This document shows positions 32,761 to 39,923 of a stretch of 49,830 nt of DNA, one piece after another. The stretch is from assembly GCF_900111685.1 (NCBI RefSeq), contig NZ_FOHX01000007.1, positions 1 to 49,830 on the forward strand, in the 5' to 3' direction. Source of the DNA: Nonomuraea wenchangensis. GTDB taxonomy: Bacteria > Actinomycetota > Actinomycetes > Streptosporangiales > Streptosporangiaceae. Every line of letters begins with the position of its first letter. Position 1 is the first letter of the stretch. The notes under the pieces are model-generated. The model was not told the origin of the DNA and searched no databases. It saw nothing but the letters and a program-made list of their open reading frames with translations. The translations under genes and the position numbers were made by a program.

Positions 32761-33333
32761 GTGTACGTGGAATTCGAGATCGACGGCCTGAAGCGGCGGG
32801 TCGGTGACATCGAGCAGTTCCTGAAGACCGGGGGCATCGTGACGGACCACACCAAGGAGCTCGACCGGCACCTCAAGCTCTTCGAACGCGTCGACACCCG
32901 CACCGAGAAGATGCAGAAGGACATCACGCACCTCCGCCAGGACGTGACGACGATGCAGGGCGACATCACCCACCTCCAGGCCGACGTCACGCACCTCCGC
33001 CAGGACGTGACGACCATGCAGGGCGACATCACCCGCCTCCAGGGCGATGTGACGACGATGCAGGGCGACATCACCCGCCTGCAAGGGGACGTTGCTGAGA
33101 TCAAGGGCGAGGTGTCCGAGCTTCGAGCCACTGTCACGAGCCTGGACGCGAGGGTCACCAACCTGGATGCGAAGGTCACTCACCTCGATTCGAAGGTCAC
33201 TCACCTGGATGCGAAGGTGACCCACCTGGATGAGAAGGTGACTCACCTCGATTCGAAGGTGACCCACCTGGATGAGAAGGTGACGAAGCTGGACTCCAAG
33301 GTGGATCTGATCCTGGAGAAGTTGAGCGCGTAA
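32761..33333 (+). CDS. Coiled-coil heptad-repeat protein
   Basis: A 190-residue protein made almost entirely of heptads. After an N-terminal MYVEFEIDGLKRRVGDIEQF, it has several DVTTMQGDITRLQG-like 14-residue repeats, then eight 7-residue repeats of the form KVTHLDx, and ends ILEKLSA. The predicted form is a long parallel coiled-coil rod, perhaps trimeric or dimeric. No signal peptide or membrane span is visible. GTG 32761 is preferred, with GGAGG five bases upstream. The DNA contains 21-bp tandem repeats (33130-33297). The N-terminus resembles that of the next gene, so the two are probably related. Function is unknown; phage-tail or surface-rod ideas are not supported by context. Confidence 0.75.
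   Translation: MYVEFEIDGLKRRVGDIEQFLKTGGIVTDHTKELDRHLKLFERVDTRTEKMQKDITHLRQDVTTMQGDITHLQADVTHLRQDVTTMQGDITRLQGDVTTMQGDITRLQGDVAEIKGEVSELRATVTSLDARVTNLDAKVTHLDSKVTHLDAKVTHLDEKVTHLDSKVTHLDEKVTKLDSKVDLILEKLSA
33130..33297 (+). repeat. 21-bp tandem array, eight copies, coding for heptads
   Basis: Eight consecutive 21-bp units, consensus AAGGTCACTCACCTGGATGCG with changes, encode the KVTHLDx repeats. Copies three and six and copies five and seven are nearly identical, suggesting unit duplication or conversion. Length may vary between strains. Confidence 0.9.
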
Positions 33334-33342
33334 GTGCGGTGG

Positions 33343-33366
33343 GCCCCCGGCCAATGGGCCGGGGGC
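33343..33366 (+). terminator. Terminator after the heptad-repeat gene
   Basis: GCCCCCGGCC (33343-33352) and GGCCGGGGGC (33357-33366) form a perfect 10-bp stem with an AATG loop, ten bases after the stop codon. No T-tract follows. Confidence 0.75.
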
Positions 33367-33493
33367 TCCAGCATGTTCGGCGCGACACGCCTGATGTGGG
33401 CAAAGCCGGTCTCGCAGGGGGGTCGCACTGGCTACGATCGTCACGGAAAGCGACCGACCGGACACGAGATCGCGAAGGAGAAGGCGGGCGTGT

Positions 33494-33919
33494 GTGGATG
33501 TGCAGACGGAGATTCTCGGCTTGAAGCTCCGTGTTGAGGACCTGGAGGCGGACCGCGACATGTCAGGTGGCCAGGCGGCGGCCCGGCAGGCGGAGCTGCT
33601 GCGCGAGATCAACGAACGGACTCGGCACCTCCAGAAGGAGATAGCCGCCCTCCGCGGCCGCATCGGCGAGGTCTGCCTGGAGATGGGCCAGGACCTCGCG
33701 GCCCTGCAGACCGAGGTCGAGGGCGTCCGCCGCGCGATGGGCCCGTCGTTCGCCCGGGTGACCAGGGGCTGTGGCGGCGACGCCGAGCTGCGGGCCGGCC
33801 TGGCCGAGGGGCTCGCCGGGGTGCGGGCAGAGATGGCCCAGGAGTTCGAGTCCGTACGTTCGGAGATGGTCGACCTCGGCATCAAGCTCGACAGGTTACT
33901 GGCCCGGGAGGACGACTGA
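33494..33919 (+). CDS. Coiled-coil protein related to the preceding gene
   Basis: A 141-residue, mostly helical protein. The N-terminus VQTEILGLKLRVEDLE lines up with VEFEIDGLKRRVGDIE of the preceding heptad-repeat protein, with shared E-I, GLK, RV and D-E positions, which indicates paralogy. The middle (LREINERTRHLQKEIAALRG) and end (EMVDLGIKLDRLLARE) have coiled-coil spacing but no exact repeats. The start is taken as GTG 33494; GTG 33500 is possible. A TACGAT box at 33432-33437 may be its promoter. Function unknown. Confidence 0.65.
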   Translation: MDVQTEILGLKLRVEDLEADRDMSGGQAAARQAELLREINERTRHLQKEIAALRGRIGEVCLEMGQDLAALQTEVEGVRRAMGPSFARVTRGCGGDAELRAGLAEGLAGVRAEMAQEFESVRSEMVDLGIKLDRLLAREDD

Positions 33920-34017
33920 ACCGGACCGGGCCGGGCAAGGCAGGCATGGACACAATGGACATCGTGCACAAAAAGTCGCACCGAGTCATAGACGCCCACA
34001 CTCTTTGACCGGTAGGT

Positions 34018-34056
34018 CCTTCAGGTAGCCTAACCTACGGTACCGTAACCTGAAGG
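34018..34056 (+). promoter_or_regulatory. Stacked palindromes upstream of the desaturase gene
   Basis: CCTTCAGGT (34018-34026) and ACCTGAAGG (34048-34056) form perfect 9-bp arms, the right arm overlapping the ribosome-binding site GAAGGAGAAG. Between them TACGGTACCGTA (34036-34047) is a perfect 12-bp palindrome, and AGGTAGCCTAACCT resembles half of an IdeR iron box with one base missing. TTGACC (34005-34010) may be the -35. Repressor binding or RBS masking are both possible. Confidence 0.5.
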
Positions 34057-34068
34057 AGAAGATCATAT

Positions 34069-35001
34069 ATGGCGATGACTCAGACGGAGCTGCTGCACGA
34101 GCTCGAGCCCGTCGTGGCCGGCGAGCTGGACCGCCACGACAAGATGGCCAAAGAGTGGTTCCCGCACGAGTACATCCCGTGGAGCGAAGGCCGTGACTTC
34201 GACGGCGTCTACGGGGGCGAGGCGTGGCAGGAGAGCGACTCGAAGATCCCCGAGGCCGCACGTGTCTCCCTCATCGTCAACCTCCTCACCGAGGACAACC
34301 TGCCCAGCTACCACCACGAGATCGCCACCACGTTCGGCCGCGACGGCGCGTGGGGCACCTGGGTGCACCGCTGGACGGCCGAGGAGGACCGGCACGGCAC
34401 CGCCATCCGCGACTACCTCACCGTGACCCGCGCGGTCGATCCCGTCGCGCTGGAGCGGGCCCGCATGCAGCACATGGAGCAGGGCTTCGCCACCGAATAC
34501 GGCACCATGCTCCAGCAGCTCGCCTACGTCTCCTTCCAGGAGCTCGCGACCCGCATCTCCCACCGCAACACCGGCAGGGCCTCCGGCGACGAGGGCTGCG
34601 AGCGCCTGCTCGCCCGCATCGCCGCCGACGAGAACCTCCACATGCTCTTCTACCGCAACCTGCTCAAGGCGGCCTTCGAGCTCGACCCGGGCCAGACCAT
34701 GCGCGCGGTGACCGACGTCGTCACGACGTTCCAGATGCCCGGCCAGGGCATGGAGGGCTTCACCCGCAAGGCCCTCATCATCGCCAACGAGGGCATCTAC
34801 GACCTGCGCCTGCACCTCGACGACGTGCTGATGCCGGTGCTGCGCCAGTGGTCGGTGTTCGACAAGACCGGGCTCGGCCCCGAGGGGGAGGCCGCCCGCG
34901 AGGAGCTGGCCGCGTTCCTGGCCAGGACCGAGGCGACGGCCGCCAGGTTCGTCGAGCGCCGGGAGGAGCGCCGCGCCCGCGCCGCTGCCCGCCTCGGCTG
35001 A
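34069..35001 (+). CDS. Acyl-ACP desaturase (diiron, DesA-like)
   Basis: A 310-residue soluble ferritin-like diiron desaturase that introduces double bonds into acyl-ACP. Iron ligands are in LLTEDNLPSYHHEI, the EExxH of TAEEDRHGTAI, SFQELATRISHRNTG and the DExxH-like AADENLHMLFYRN. The C-terminus is a variable helical tail. The start is ATG 34069, ten bases after a strong AGGAG; ATG 34075 is also possible. The complex palindromic leader suggests tight control, consistent with membrane-fluidity or iron response. A hairpin follows the stop. Confidence 0.94.
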   Translation: MAMTQTELLHELEPVVAGELDRHDKMAKEWFPHEYIPWSEGRDFDGVYGGEAWQESDSKIPEAARVSLIVNLLTEDNLPSYHHEIATTFGRDGAWGTWVHRWTAEEDRHGTAIRDYLTVTRAVDPVALERARMQHMEQGFATEYGTMLQQLAYVSFQELATRISHRNTGRASGDEGCERLLARIAADENLHMLFYRNLLKAAFELDPGQTMRAVTDVVTTFQMPGQGMEGFTRKALIIANEGIYDLRLHLDDVLMPVLRQWSVFDKTGLGPEGEAAREELAAFLARTEATAARFVERREERRARAAARLG

Positions 35002-35017
35002 CGGACGTTCCGGGGAC

Positions 35018-35036
35018 GGCCGTTCCGGGAACGGCC
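35018..35036 (+). terminator. Terminator after the desaturase gene
   Basis: GGCCGTTC (35018-35025) and GAACGGCC (35029-35036) form a perfect 8-bp stem with a CGG loop, seventeen bases after the stop. Confidence 0.65.
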
Positions 35037-35082
35037 AGCCCGTGATGAGGAGCGCGGGCCGGACGTGCCATGATCCTGCCCC

Positions 35083-37086
35083 ATGGACGTCCTCGCCCAG
35101 TTGTTCATCGGCCTGTTCGCGTTACTGACGATCATCCTGCTCGCCCTGGCGGCGCAGCGGTTGCTGGGCGTCAGGTTCGGCGCGGTCCGTACGCTCGTGG
35201 CCGCGCTGGCCGCCTTCCTACTGGCGCAGCCGGTGCTCGGGCCGCTGTTCACGGCGCTGAACCTCCCGGCGGACGGGCAGTTGCCGGACGCGGGCGCGCT
35301 GGGCGTCCTGCTGCTCGCCACGATGGCCATGGTGCTCATCCCCATGGTGCTGCTGGTGCTGGCCGAGGCGCTGGTCCCGCCGGGCTCGGTGCCGGGGCCG
35401 CTGGAGCTGCTGCGCTCGGTACGAGGACGGGTCTCGCGGGCCCGCCGCTACTCGCAGATCACCCGCATCGCGATCAAGCACGGCCTCGGCCCCTACCTGC
35501 GCGGCCGGGGCGAGCGGCTGGAGGACCGTCCCGGCAAGGTACGCCTGGCCAGGTCGCTGAGGCAGGCGCTGGACGAGGGCGGCGTCACGTTCGTCAAGCT
35601 CGGCCAGGTGCTGTCCACGCGGCGTGACCTGTTGCCCGCCGAGTTCGTCGAGGAGCTGGGGCGGCTGCAGGACCAGGTGGTCCCGGCGCCGTGGGCGCAG
35701 ATCGAGCCGGTGCTGGTGGCGGAGCTGGGCGCGCCGGTGGATGAGGTGTTCGCCGCCTTCGACCGTACGCCGCTGGCCGCCGCCTCCATCGGGCAGGTCC
35801 ACGCCGCCCGGCTGCCCGGCGGCGAGGACGTCGTCGTCAAGGTACGCAGGCCGGGCATCGGGAGGGTGGTGGCCAAGGACCTCGACATCGTCCGGCGGCT
35901 GGCGGCCACGCTGGAGTCCCGTACCCGGTGGGGGCGTTCGCTGGGGCTGCGCGACCTCGCGGAGGGGTTCGCGGCGGCCATCCGCGAGGAGCTGGACTTC
36001 CGCGTGGAGGCCGCCAACATGGCCGCCGTCACCGCGCCGCAGCCGCCCGGCGGCGCGGAGAGCGGTACGGAGAGCGTTACGGAGGGCGGTCCGCGCGTCC
36101 GCTACCCGGCGCCGATGACCGCGCTCTGCACCGAGCAGGTGCTGGTCATGCGGCGACTGTCCGGGCGGCCGGTCACCGACGCCGCCCCCGAGGACGGCCC
36201 GCGCCTGGCCCGCGACCTCCTCGACTGCCTGCTCCGCCAGATCCTCGTGGACGGCGTCTTCCACGCCGACCCGCACCCCGGCAACCTCATGCTGCTCGAC
36301 GACGGCGCCCTGGGCCTGCTCGACTTCGGCTCGGTCGGCCGCCTGGACGCCGCGGTCCGCTCCGCCCTGCAGCGCTTCCTGCTCGCCATGGACCGCCAGG
36401 ACCCGCTCGGCGTCACCGACGCCCTGCTGGAGGTGGTGCCCCGCCCCGAGGACATCGACGAGGCCGCGCTGGAACGCGCGCTCGGCCAGTTCATGGCCCG
36501 CCACCTGGGGCCGGGCATGGACAGCGTCCAGATGTTCACGGACCTGTTCAGGATCGTCACGGCGTACGGGCTGTCCGTGCCGCCGGAGGTGGCGGCCGTC
36601 TTCCGGGCGCTGGCCACGCTGGAGGGCACGCTGGTGCGCCTGTCGCCGGGCTTCGACCTCATCGGCGAGGCCCGCGCGTTCGCCGGCCGCCACATCGCCG
36701 AGCGGTCGGAGCCGGCCGCGGTGCGGGAGGCGCTCACGCAGGAGCTGGCCGCGCTGCTGCCGATGTTGCGCCGCCTGCCGCGCCGGGTCGAGCGCATCGC
36801 CAGCGCCGCCGAGCACGGCCGGCTGGCGTTCAACGTGCGGCTGCTCGCCGACGAGCGCGACCGCCGCTACGTGACCGGGCTGCTGCACCAGGTGCTGCTG
36901 ACGGTGCTCGGCGCCACGTCGGGCGTCATGGCGGTGATGCTGCTCGGCAACGACGGCGGGCCGCAGCTCATGCCGGGGGCGACGCTGTATCACCTCATCG
37001 GTTACAACCTGCTGGGGATCTCGGCGATCCTCACGTTGCGGGTGCTCGCGCCGATCTTCAGAAGACGGCCGGAATCCGAGGAATAA
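35083..37086 (+). CDS. ABC1/UbiB-family membrane kinase-like protein
   Basis: A 667-residue protein with two N-terminal membrane spans (around FIGLFALLTIILLALAA and LLLATMAMVLIPMVLLVLA) and two at the C-terminus (VLLTVLGATSGVMAVMLLG and YNLLGISAILTLRVLA). The ABC1 kinase-like core has the family KxGQ motif FVKLGQVLSTRRDLLP, AAASIGQVHAARL, the lysine VVVKVRRPG, FHADPHPGNLML and LLDFGSVGRL. In this family the typical role is in quinone or lipid metabolism as an atypical ATPase. A Gly/Glu/Ser loop at about residue 325-335 is encoded by a 12-bp repeat and may be an insertion. The ATG has no clear ribosome-binding site. Confidence 0.92.
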   Translation: MDVLAQLFIGLFALLTIILLALAAQRLLGVRFGAVRTLVAALAAFLLAQPVLGPLFTALNLPADGQLPDAGALGVLLLATMAMVLIPMVLLVLAEALVPPGSVPGPLELLRSVRGRVSRARRYSQITRIAIKHGLGPYLRGRGERLEDRPGKVRLARSLRQALDEGGVTFVKLGQVLSTRRDLLPAEFVEELGRLQDQVVPAPWAQIEPVLVAELGAPVDEVFAAFDRTPLAAASIGQVHAARLPGGEDVVVKVRRPGIGRVVAKDLDIVRRLAATLESRTRWGRSLGLRDLAEGFAAAIREELDFRVEAANMAAVTAPQPPGGAESGTESVTEGGPRVRYPAPMTALCTEQVLVMRRLSGRPVTDAAPEDGPRLARDLLDCLLRQILVDGVFHADPHPGNLMLLDDGALGLLDFGSVGRLDAAVRSALQRFLLAMDRQDPLGVTDALLEVVPRPEDIDEAALERALGQFMARHLGPGMDSVQMFTDLFRIVTAYGLSVPPEVAAVFRALATLEGTLVRLSPGFDLIGEARAFAGRHIAERSEPAAVREALTQELAALLPMLRRLPRRVERIASAAEHGRLAFNVRLLADERDRRYVTGLLHQVLLTVLGATSGVMAVMLLGNDGGPQLMPGATLYHLIGYNLLGISAILTLRVLAPIFRRRPESEE

Positions 37087-37166
37087 CTCCAGCACCAGGG
37101 GTAGAGCTGCGGCGCGGAAACCACTCTTGACCGGGGCATGGTCTTGGACAACCTACGCATCGGGCA

Positions 37167-37189
37167 GGTTTCCGGTAACACCGGAACCC
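37167..37189 (+). promoter_or_regulatory. Hairpin in the leader of the flavodoxin-fold gene
   Basis: TTCCGGT (37170-37176) and ACCGGAA (37180-37186) form a perfect 7-bp stem with an AAC loop, extended by two outer G-C pairs. It lies 15 bases before the GTG start and just upstream of its ribosome-binding site. Confidence 0.35.
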
Positions 37190-37203
37190 CTTGGGAGCAG
37201 AGG

Positions 37204-37878
37204 GTGAAAATCATCGGAATCGCCGCCGGCCTGCACGCCGGTTCGTTCGTCAACAGGTTGCTGGGCGCGGCCGGCGGTGAGCTGCCCGAGGACGTCGGAT
37301 TCGAGGTGTGGTCCGGGCTGCCGGAGATCCCGCCGTACGAGCCGGGGCCGGTGCCCGCGCCCGTACGGGAGCTCACCCGGCTGATCCTGGCGGCGGACGC
37401 GGTGGTCGTGACGGCGCCCGAGCACAGCCTGCTGCCCGACGAGCTGATCGACACCCTCGACTGGCTGACGGCACGCGGGGTGCTGGCGGGCAGGCTGGTC
37501 GCGGTGATGAGCGCGAGCGCGCGGGCGTGCGGGGCGATGTGGGCGCAGGCGGAGCTCTACAAGAGGCTGCAGAGCGCCGGGGCCGTGGTGACGGGCGCCG
37601 AGCTGGTGATCCTGCCCGGCCGCCGGCACTTCGACGAGGACGGTCGCCTCTCCGATCCGGTTCTGCGCGCGCAGGTGCGTGACGTGATCGGCCGGTTGTG
37701 CCCGGCCGAGCTGGTCGAGCCCGACCTTGACATCGAGTCCGGCCTTACCGAGGTCCCCGGTCTTGACGAGGTCGTGGAGCCCGCGCTCGGCCTGCGCGGA
37801 GAGCCTGCCCTCGAACTGCCCGAGGTGGCGCTGGACGCGCTCAAGGCCGGGGTGCGCGAGCCCGTACTCTCCCGCTGA
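37204..37878 (+). CDS. NADPH-dependent FMN reductase-like (flavodoxin-fold) protein
   Basis: A 224-residue protein. It begins MKIIGIAAGLHAGSFVNRLL, resembling the phosphate-binding start of NADPH-dependent FMN reductases (GSxRxxSxN), and has ADAVVVTAPEHSLLPDELI and DTLDWL where family members have PEYNxSxPGxLKNAIDW. Both motifs are altered, so flavin binding is uncertain. The C-terminal 60 residues (from about DLDIESGLTEVPG) are an acidic Leu/Pro-rich extension not typical of the family. I chose GTG 37204, with GGGAG upstream, over ATG 37138. Confidence 0.75.
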   Translation: MKIIGIAAGLHAGSFVNRLLGAAGGELPEDVGFEVWSGLPEIPPYEPGPVPAPVRELTRLILAADAVVVTAPEHSLLPDELIDTLDWLTARGVLAGRLVAVMSASARACGAMWAQAELYKRLQSAGAVVTGAELVILPGRRHFDEDGRLSDPVLRAQVRDVIGRLCPAELVEPDLDIESGLTEVPGLDEVVEPALGLRGEPALELPEVALDALKAGVREPVLSR

Positions 37879-37920
37879 GCCCCTTCTCCCGCTGGATTCT
37901 TCTCCCCGGTGAGCGCCGGT

Positions 37921-38328
37921 TCAGAGGTCGCGGCGCAGCCGTTTGAGGTCCGAGCGCTGCTTCTTGGCGGCGATGCGGCGTTCGACGGAGCCCCGGCTGG
38001 GCTTGGTCGGGCGCCGCCGCTTCGGCGGCGGGGCGATGGCCTCGCGCAGCCGCTGGGCCAGCCGCTGCGTGGCGGCCTCGCGGTTCCTGAGCTGCGAACG
38101 GTACTCGGATGCGGCGATCGTCACGGTGGCCGACCCCAGCCGGTCGAGCGCCCGCTGCTTGAGCGCGGGCGGCAGCGCCGTGCTCGCCGCCACGTCGAAG
38201 GTCAGCTCCACCCGGCTGTCGGTGGTGTTGACGCCCTGGCCGCCAGGCCCCGACGAACGCGAGAAGCGCCAGACGAGCTCGGCGTCGGGGATGACGACGG
38301 CGTCGTTGACGACCAGCGGGCCGGGCAT
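37921..38328 (-). CDS. arfB: Alternative ribosome-rescue factor ArfB (YaeJ-like)
   Basis: A 135-residue stop-codon-independent peptidyl-tRNA hydrolase that frees stalled ribosomes. The RF-1-type motif SSGPGGQGVNTTDSRVEL contains the catalytic GGQ (residues 29-31). The C-terminal tail is very basic (PPPKRRRPTKPSRGSVERR, AAKKQRSDLKRLRRDL), which in ArfB inserts into the empty mRNA channel. Length and layout match the family. It is convergent with the flavodoxin-fold gene and divergent from the hydrolase gene. Confidence 0.95.
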   Translation of the reverse strand: MPGPLVVNDAVVIPDAELVWRFSRSSGPGGQGVNTTDSRVELTFDVAASTALPPALKQRALDRLGSATVTIAASEYRSQLRNREAATQRLAQRLREAIAPPPKRRRPTKPSRGSVERRIAAKKQRSDLKRLRRDL

Positions 38329-38445
38329 GAGCGGAACTCCTGTCGGGATGGGACCATGCGTCCTTGAGAACGAGTGTCACCGTATCTGGATGACATATGC
38401 CGATAGCAACGGTATTTCCTTGGACACGGCATGAGGGAGGCAGGA

Positions 38446-39258
38446 GTGGCGGTCATCGTCGGGGTGCACGGCATCGGCAAGTACGACTACTTCCAGGAGG
38501 CGGGCTCGGCCGCCGGAGCGGCGGAGGCCATGCGGGTCAAATGGGACCGCTACCTGCACGCGGCTCTCGGCGGCGAGGGGACCGGGCACTACTTCAGCGA
38601 GATCGCGTACTTCTCCCACCTGCTGCGCGACGGCGGGGCGCGGAGACGTTCCCTGGCCGCCATGGACGACTCCGCCCAGCAGGTCCTGCTGGAATGGGCG
38701 CGCAACCGGGGGCTGGGCGAGCAGGTGACGGGCGCGCTCAGGACGTTCACCGGATGGCTGCTCACCAGGCTCGACGCCCGGTCCACGGCCTTCGCCGAGC
38801 TCTTTGCGCCGGAGATGGCGGCGTACCTCACTGACGCGGCCAGGCGCGAGCGGTGCCGCCAGGCCGTGGCCGAGACGGTCCGCCGCAACCATCCCAAGGT
38901 GGTCATCGCACACTCGCTCGGGAGCGTCGTCACGTACGAGACCTTATGGGCCAACCCCGACCTGCGGATCGAGCTGCTGATCACCCTCGGCAGCCCGCTC
39001 GGCATGCGCAACGTCGTCTTCGAGCGCCTGCTGCCCGCCCCCATCAACGGCAGGGGCGAGCGGCCGCCCGGCGTGGCCCGCTGGGTGAACATCGCCGACA
39101 AGGACGACATCGCCGCCATCCCGGCCGGCCTGGGCGGCTGCTTCACCGGCGTGGACGCCGAGGAACTGGTCAACCTCGACTGGATCGACTTCCACACGGC
39201 CGAGAAATACCTGGGCTGCCCCGCGCTCGACCCGCATCTGCGACCATTCCTGGCATGA
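38446..39258 (+). CDS. Alpha/beta-hydrolase-like protein
   Basis: A 270-residue protein that begins MAVIVGVHGIGKYDYFQEAG (HG oxyanion-like motif). The likely nucleophile elbow is VVIAHSLGSVVTYETLW, with Ser157 (AHSLG in place of GHSxG). A candidate acid and His occur late (NIADKDDIAAIP, DWIDFHTAEKYLG). The substrate is unknown. I chose GTG 38446, five bases after GGAGG, over ATG 38431. Its stop overlaps the ATG of the next HAD gene by four bases, so the two are coupled. I do not recognise a named family. Confidence 0.75.
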   Translation: MAVIVGVHGIGKYDYFQEAGSAAGAAEAMRVKWDRYLHAALGGEGTGHYFSEIAYFSHLLRDGGARRRSLAAMDDSAQQVLLEWARNRGLGEQVTGALRTFTGWLLTRLDARSTAFAELFAPEMAAYLTDAARRERCRQAVAETVRRNHPKVVIAHSLGSVVTYETLWANPDLRIELLITLGSPLGMRNVVFERLLPAPINGRGERPPGVARWVNIADKDDIAAIPAGLGGCFTGVDAEELVNLDWIDFHTAEKYLGCPALDPHLRPFLA

Positions 39259-39848
39259 CCTGGATCGTGTTCGACTACGGCGGCGTGCTGTCGCTGCCCC
39301 AGCCCGAGGCCGACACCCTGGAGATGGCCCGCGCGATGAACGCCGAGCCCGAGGCGTTCCTGCGCGGCTACTGGCAGCACCGGCTGGACTTCGACCGGGC
39401 CGACCTGACCCCGCACGCCTACTGGGCGGCGGTGCTCGGCCGGTCCGTCACCCACTCCGAGGTCGCCCGCCTGGTCGCCATGGACGTGGCTGGCTGGGCC
39501 CACCCCGACCGGGGCACCGTCGCGCTGCTCGGCGAGCTGCTGGCCGACGACCGCGACGTGGCGCTGCTGTCCAACGCGCCGGTCTGCCTCGGCGACGGCC
39601 TGGACGAGCTGCCGTGGATCGCCGCCATCGAGCGCCGCTTCTACAGCGGCAGGATGGGCCTGGTGAAACCGGACCGCGAGATCTACGACGAGGTCGCCCG
39701 CGCGCTCGGCACCGAGCCGGCCGAGTGCGTCTTCATCGACGACCGCCCCGAGAACGTCGAGGGCGCCGAACGCGCCGGCATGACCGGCCTGCTCTACACC
39801 GGCTCCGCCGACCTGCGCGCCGACCTCCGGGCCGTCCTGGCCGCCTGA
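39255..39848 (+). CDS. HAD-superfamily hydrolase (subfamily IA, variant 3-like)
   Basis: A 197-residue HAD protein. The nucleophile motif is MTWIVFDYGGVLSLP (D7); the usual second Asp is Gly9, as in several YihX-like HADs. Later motifs are VALLSNAPVC (motif II Ser), GLVKPDREIYDEVARALG (motif III Lys) and CVFIDDRPENVEGAERAG (motif IV). The ATG overlaps the stop of the hydrolase gene (ATGA). A role shared with that hydrolase is likely but unknown. Confidence 0.9.
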   Translation: MTWIVFDYGGVLSLPQPEADTLEMARAMNAEPEAFLRGYWQHRLDFDRADLTPHAYWAAVLGRSVTHSEVARLVAMDVAGWAHPDRGTVALLGELLADDRDVALLSNAPVCLGDGLDELPWIAAIERRFYSGRMGLVKPDREIYDEVARALGTEPAECVFIDDRPENVEGAERAGMTGLLYTGSADLRADLRAVLAA

Positions 39849-39923
39849 GGACGACCGTTGCTGTTCACCAGGCCTTGACTCCCCGGCCACGGGCGAGTCA
39901 GAACGGCCGGACATACCTGATAT

